Assembly (NCBI GenBank): GCA_963668595.1 | Contig: OY764876.1 | Span: 2,604,001 to 2,668,000 of the forward strand | Direction: 5' to 3' | Source of the DNA: GWE2-42-39 sp963668595 | GTDB lineage: Bacteria; Bacteroidota; Bacteroidia; Bacteroidales; Prolixibacteraceae | Length of the DNA: 64,000 bases | In this document: one piece after another, positions 60,387 to 64,000 of the stretch | Numbering within the stretch: position 1 is the stretch's first letter | Layout: each line of letters begins with the position of its first letter | Notes under the pieces: model-generated | The model's input: only the letters and a program-made list of their open reading frames with translations | The model's database searches: none | Told to the model about the DNA's origin: nothing | Translations under genes and position numbers: made by a program

Positions 60387-61301
60387 GGCCTGCCGGTGTG
60401 CCTCGTTGATGCTCGCATTCAATTCGAAACCAACCAGCAAAATCACCGATAAAATGTATAACAGGAAAAGAACCACCAACAAGGTCCCGATTGATCCGTA
60501 CAGCTTATTGTATTGCCCAAAATTGTTGATGTAGTACGTAAAACCAATGATTGCAACAACACTAAGCAATGTAGAAACGGTACTTCCGAGCGAAATAAAC
60601 CGCCATTTGGTTTTGCGTGCCGGTGCCAGGTAATAGAAAAATGAATTTCCGAAAAAGAACAAAGCCACAATTACCGCCCACTTTCCGGTAAGCAGCAAAT
60701 AGTAGGTCAGATTATCTTTCAGAAAACCATGCTCAACTGCCGATTGAATCAGGTATTGACCTCCCGTCAGCAAAGCAATTGTGCCGGTAAGCATCAGCGA
60801 GAGAATTGCCAGCAGAAGAATTGCGATCAAACGCTGTCCCAGCCAGGTGCGTCGTTCGAAACTATGCAGCGATGCATCAAAAGCACTCATCATCGAGGCC
60901 AAGCCGTTGGTCGAAAAAATTAAAGCCATAAAAAACCCCAGCGATAGCAAATCTCCCCTCGGTCGGGTCAGAATATCCTGAATTGTTTCTTCCATGGCAG
61001 TAAAAACATTGGCAGGAACAAGATTATGAATCAACGTAAGAAGTTCATTCTGGAAATTTTCAATCGGGATGTACGGAATCAATGTAAAAAGGAAAATAAT
61101 TGCCGGGAACAAGGCCATAAAGAAGCTGAATGCAATGGCCGAAGCCCGGGTAGTAATCGCTCCATCGGCCAAACTGCGCCAGAAAAACACGCCAACATCA
61201 TACAAGGGCACTCCGTCGAATCCCGGAAAAGTTACTTTCCTGGCTTTCAACAGCAAACGGTCCCATAGTCTGATAAAGCTATGTAAATAACGATTCGTCA
61301 T
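60375..61301 (-). CDS. YihY/BrkB-family membrane protein
   Basis: The 308-residue protein has about six membrane segments (from residue 45: ASAIAFSFFMALFPAIIFLFTLIPYI, with the family's R/D/A-rich cytoplasmic loops). YihY/BrkB proteins were once called ribonuclease BN; the current view is that they are membrane transporters or enzymes of uncertain substrate. It overlaps the upstream DUF4783 gene by one base (TGATG), so the two are translationally coupled. Confidence 0.92.
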   Translation of the reverse strand: MTNRYLHSFIRLWDRLLLKARKVTFPGFDGVPLYDVGVFFWRSLADGAITTRASAIAFSFFMALFPAIIFLFTLIPYIPIENFQNELLTLIHNLVPANVFTAMEETIQDILTRPRGDLLSLGFFMALIFSTNGLASMMSAFDASLHSFERRTWLGQRLIAILLLAILSLMLTGTIALLTGGQYLIQSAVEHGFLKDNLTYYLLLTGKWAVIVALFFFGNSFFYYLAPARKTKWRFISLGSTVSTLLSVVAIIGFTYYINNFGQYNKLYGSIGTLLVVLFLLYILSVILLVGFELNASINEAHRQAENK

Positions 61302-61702
61302 CAGGATTGTTTTTCAATCCGAAGTTGGTGCAGACATGCTTTCCCCTGGTTATACTTCAACAAAAAATACACTCTGAAATTCCCTCTCGAAGTACTGAGC
61401 TTCCCGATTGCATAATGAGCGCCATCGTTTCCGCTGGTTCCTTTGTGAGCAATTGAAAAACCATCGGGGGTATTTTCCTTGAAAAAACGAGCAACCAACT
61501 GCTGAGCCTGTGCTTTACTGAACACATCGTCTTGTCCGGGAAGCACCAACTCAATATTTTCGTTGAAATAGCTTGAAAGCACTTTATCGTTTCCTTCTTT
61601 CAAACTTACTACCAGTTCGTCAGGAATTTGAGCCAAAGCTGAACCTGTTGCTACCAGCAATAAGGTAAAAACAATTAAACCTTTCTCTATTAACTTCTTC
61701 AT
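61301..61702 (-). CDS. DUF4783-like exported protein
   Basis: The 133-residue product has a signal peptide (LIVFTLLLVATGSALAQ) and a fold like the SnoaL/NTF2 type (LVVSLKEGNDKVLSSYFNENIELVLPGQ, FRVYFLLKYNQGKACLHQLRIEK), matching DUF4783, which is common in Bacteroidetes. Its role is unknown. It stops by overlap with the YihY start. Confidence 0.85.
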   Translation of the reverse strand: MKKLIEKGLIVFTLLLVATGSALAQIPDELVVSLKEGNDKVLSSYFNENIELVLPGQDDVFSKAQAQQLVARFFKENTPDGFSIAHKGTSGNDGAHYAIGKLSTSRGNFRVYFLLKYNQGKACLHQLRIEKQS

Positions 61703-61987
61703 GGTTTCAGTATTTCAGTTTAAATTCGTTTCCGGCCGATAAATCGGCAAATATCGTGCAAATTATTTTTCGGAACGAATACCTTTGTAAAGATAACGAA
61801 TTTATCATACGGGAGACAAGCTCCGCCGGAAAGGCTTTCTGCTCCGGGTAAAGCTACCCGTTTGATGTACAAACGACCAGAAAAATCAGTAACATGAAAT
61901 GAGCATGATTCCGGGAAACACCAATCGAAATGAATATTTCCCAATCATGCGAATTACATTCGACAAATCAAAATAAATTATATACGA
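61703..61987. other. Intergenic stretch between divergent DUF4783 and rlmH genes, with structured segment
   Basis: This 285-base gap holds an exact TACCTTTG box on the plus strand (61780-61787), then a segment of stem-forming sequence from about 61811 to 61862 (GGAG/CTCC, GAAAG/CTTTC, and CGGGTA-AAGC-TACCCG). I find no open frame that looks real. It may be the leader of rlmH or a small RNA. Confidence 0.5.
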
Positions 61988-62461
61988 ATGAAAATCAAGC
62001 TGCTGGCAATCGGAAAAACAGACGAAAAATACTTGCAAACAGGCATGGATATTTTTGCCAAACGTATTCCGCATTACGTGCCTTTCGAGTTCAAAATTAT
62101 TCCTGACCTGAAAAACAACCGGAACCTGACAGAAATTCAACAAAAGGAAAAAGAAGGGGAAATGATTTTACGCGAACTGACCACCAGCGACGAACTGATT
62201 CTTCTCGACGAAAATGGTTTAACAAACAGCTCGGTTGCTTTTGCACGGTTTTTGGAGAAAAAAATGCTGGCAGGTACCCGCCAGTTGGTTTTTGTTATCG
62301 GCGGCCCCTATGGTTTTTCTGAAAGTGTGTATCAACGGGCGAACCAGCGCATTAGTTTATCGCCCATGACCTTTTCGCATCAAATGGTGCGTCTCATTTT
62401 TCTCGAACAACTGTACCGGGCTTTTACCATACTGAAAGGTGAACCTTACCACCACGAATAA
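61988..62461 (+). CDS. rlmH: 23S rRNA (pseudouridine-1915-N3)-methyltransferase RlmH
   Basis: The 157-residue SPOUT methyltransferase has the family ends MKIKLLAIGKTDEKYLQ and the SAM-knot motifs FVIGGPYGFSESVYQRA and ISLSPMTFSHQMVRLIFLEQLYRAF. It methylates a pseudouridine in helix 69 of 23S rRNA after 70S assembly. The length is the family's usual. It is followed 17 bases later by the large sensor gene on the same strand. Confidence 0.96.
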   Translation: MKIKLLAIGKTDEKYLQTGMDIFAKRIPHYVPFEFKIIPDLKNNRNLTEIQQKEKEGEMILRELTTSDELILLDENGLTNSSVAFARFLEKKMLAGTRQLVFVIGGPYGFSESVYQRANQRISLSPMTFSHQMVRLIFLEQLYRAFTILKGEPYHHE

Positions 62462-62478
62462 ACAAAAAACAACTGCGA

Positions 62479-64000
62479 ATGAATTCTTTCATAAAAAGAT
62501 ATTACCTGCTGATTATTTCGTTTGTGCTGTTTACCGTTGCCATTGTTCAGGAATATGGCCTGATCAAAGATCATCCGGAGGATAAGCTGATTCAGCAATT
62601 CCAGACTGATTTTCTGCAACAGGAGAAAAAGCTCGACAAACAACTGTCGCGACTGGTACTGCAAATTGATTCGGTACACAACGATTCGCCCAACTACATG
62701 GAAAAATTTTCGTATTTGCAGGAAAGTTTCAAAAAAGAAGGCCTGGGATACATCATATTGCGCGGCAACAGTGTTATTTTTTGGTCCGACAATCGCTTTG
62801 CATTTTCACCTTCGGCCTATCCGGCTCTCCGTACCGACAAATTGCTCACTTTGCCCAACAGCGTTTATTACGCTCACCATCTGGCTGCCGGCGATTTACA
62901 TATTGTTGGACTCATCCACCTGAAAAACCGTTTTGTTTTTGAAAACCAATATCTGACAAACAGTTTTGCGGCACCATTTCATTTACCAAGCGACTACCAG
63001 ATAAGCAACGAAGGAAGTAAAATATCAGTGCCAATACTCGACCGCGAAGGGAAAAAGGCCTTTTACATTCGTCCGGCAGGCAAGGTCCTCTGCAACAAAG
63101 ATCAAATGTATTTACCCGCACTGCTCTACATGTTGTCGATGCTGTTCCTCTTGTTTTTCACCAGGCAACTGATAAAAGAATACAAAGAAATTTTTATCCT
63201 GAAAATGCTTGCCCTGGGGGGCGGATTATTCTCTTTTTACTGGTTACACATCACTCTCGGAATTCCGGGACTGCTGAAAGTATTCAGTTTTTGGGGTCCT
63301 GAGCAATATGCCAGTTCTTCATGGATTCCATCGCTGGGCGATTTTGCACTGCTTTCGGTGTTATTTTTCTTTTGGTGCCTCAATTTTTCCAAAGAATACC
63401 TGTTGCCTGCACACAATAAATACTGGGCAATTGCAGGATCACTGGGATTCTCGCTCCTGCTTTACATTGCAGCAAGCGGCCTGATCAGCAACCTGGTGCT
63501 CGACAGTAATATTCCGCTAAAACTCTACCGTATCAGCGATTTCGACTTGCATAGCCTGGCCGCTTACGTATCAATTGCATTCCTGCTGTTTGGAGCATTT
63601 CTCGTTCACAACAAGGTTATTCAGCAAAGCATTCACTGGGTGAAGCAACGATTCTTTTTGCTGATTACAATACCATTCTGGATTATTTCCATCGCTGGTG
63701 CTTTCTTGTTTAACCAGCCCATTTGGCACACACTCAGTCTCTTTTTCACAGTCAGCATTTTGCTTTTTATTCTGAAGAAGCGACAAAAAAGATTTTATTC
63801 TCTCTCGTTTATTGTATTGTTTGTTGCATTGTTCTCGGTTTACTCCATTGCCGTTATTTACAAGCAAATAAAAATTCGCGACCTGCAAATACAAAAACTG
63901 AAAGCAGTTACTCTCAGTTCGGAGCACGATCCGGTTGGCGAAATTCTGTTGGCCGATGTACAGTATCGCATGGGAACCGACTACCAAATTCCATCGCTGT
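62479..64000 (+). CDS. Large membrane sensor protein, N-terminal part (probable histidine kinase)
   Basis: The gene starts with ATG at 62479 and stays open to the right edge (507 residues visible). After an N-terminal membrane segment (YYLLIISFVLFTVAIV) there is an exported domain (about 30-210), then a set of six or more membrane segments from about residue 215 (ALLYMLSMLFLLFFT, MLALGGGLFSFYWLHITLG, SLGDFALLSVLFFFWCL), ending in a coiled coil and a new extracytoplasmic or cytoplasmic part. This layout fits the very large Bacteroidetes sensor kinases, but the kinase domain would lie beyond the window, so the call is tentative. It follows rlmH by 17 bases and is probably co-transcribed with it. 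Confidence 0.6.
   Translation, partial: MNSFIKRYYLLIISFVLFTVAIVQEYGLIKDHPEDKLIQQFQTDFLQQEKKLDKQLSRLVLQIDSVHNDSPNYMEKFSYLQESFKKEGLGYIILRGNSVIFWSDNRFAFSPSAYPALRTDKLLTLPNSVYYAHHLAAGDLHIVGLIHLKNRFVFENQYLTNSFAAPFHLPSDYQISNEGSKISVPILDREGKKAFYIRPAGKVLCNKDQMYLPALLYMLSMLFLLFFTRQLIKEYKEIFILKMLALGGGLFSFYWLHITLGIPGLLKVFSFWGPEQYASSSWIPSLGDFALLSVLFFFWCLNFSKEYLLPAHNKYWAIAGSLGFSLLLYIAASGLISNLVLDSNIPLKLYRISDFDLHSLAAYVSIAFLLFGAFLVHNKVIQQSIHWVKQRFFLLITIPFWIISIAGAFLFNQPIWHTLSLFFTVSILLFILKKRQKRFYSLSFIVLFVALFSVYSIAVIYKQIKIRDLQIQKLKAVTLSSEHDPVGEILLADVQYRMGTDYQIPSL

Noticed and set aside
61720..61944. 74-codon minus-strand frame in the rlmH gap
   Set aside because: The translation lacks signal, motif or ribosome-binding site, and stem-forming sequence explains the region better.
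1..64000. CRISPR array, prophage, integron or rRNA operon
   Set aside because: No regularly spaced repeats, phage structural genes, integrase genes or rRNA sequences were seen.

Overview
The window looks like a chromosomal segment of a Bacteroidota bacterium, most plausibly in the Bacteroidales/Marinilabiliales area (family-level placement such as Prolixibacteraceae is inference only). The signs are: -7 promoter boxes of the TAnnTTTG type in front of many genes and all four tRNAs, Shine-Dalgarno sequences mostly absent, a SusC/SusD pair with an ECF sigma factor and FecR anti-sigma factor, LytTR/TPR-kinase signalling, tandem TonB proteins, an ISL3-type insertion-sequence remnant of the kind found in Bacteroidetes, and many lipoproteins. 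Most of the window is ordinary housekeeping DNA with short, single-gene or two-to-three-gene transcription units, often closed by clear hairpin terminators.

Layout. 1-6.3 kb (minus strand): the end of an exported protein gene, a LytTR response regulator and its TPR histidine kinase, a FabH-like ketoacyl synthase, LpxH, and a thioredoxin-fold lipoprotein that has lost its CxxC motif. 6.4-11.2 kb (plus): ribF, glmM, a small lipoprotein and prfB, which carries a classic programmed +1 frameshift. 11.2-14.5 kb: an AT-rich patch with three exported proteins of unknown function. 14.6-19.4 kb: polyphosphate kinase fused in frame to an ArsC-like domain, a lipoprotein, a SpoU methyltransferase and OxyR. 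19.6-21 kb: tRNA-Glu and rpsT, a deleted insertion sequence with both terminal repeats still present, and tRNA-Phe. 21-26.6 kb: an M16 peptidase and an O-methyltransferase, a VOC protein, an HD phosphohydrolase and an acyl-CoA synthetase.

26.6-33.3 kb is the main accessory module: sigma factor, FecR, SusC with a signalling (STN) domain, and SusD, all on the minus strand with no degradative enzyme beside them. The fecR-susC gap holds two hairpins with the same six-base loop; read on the plus strand, the second is a perfect intrinsic terminator about 80 bases after a TAAATTTG box. This predicts a short antisense RNA like those known from Bacteroides polysaccharide loci, and it is the most interesting candidate in the window.

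33.4-42 kb (minus): hflX, two tandem tonB genes, the protein quality-control set clpX-clpP-tig, tRNA-Leu, lptB and tatC, with tRNA-Ala on the plus strand. 42-49.6 kb: recQ, era, der, an aminotransferase and alanine dehydrogenase. 49.6-64 kb: a zinc metallopeptidase-like protein, a YiiX-type lipoprotein, arfB, an exonuclease/phosphatase-fold membrane protein, a DUF362 protein, prmC and ribD from overlapping divergent promoters, a META-like protein, a sulfatase, dgt, a YgjP-type peptidase, a YihY membrane protein, a DUF4783 protein, rlmH and the start of a large membrane sensor that runs off the window. Translation and release functions recur (prfB, prmC, arfB, rlmH, rpsT, era, der, hflX), but they are dispersed rather than one operon. 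I saw no CRISPR array, prophage or rRNA operon.
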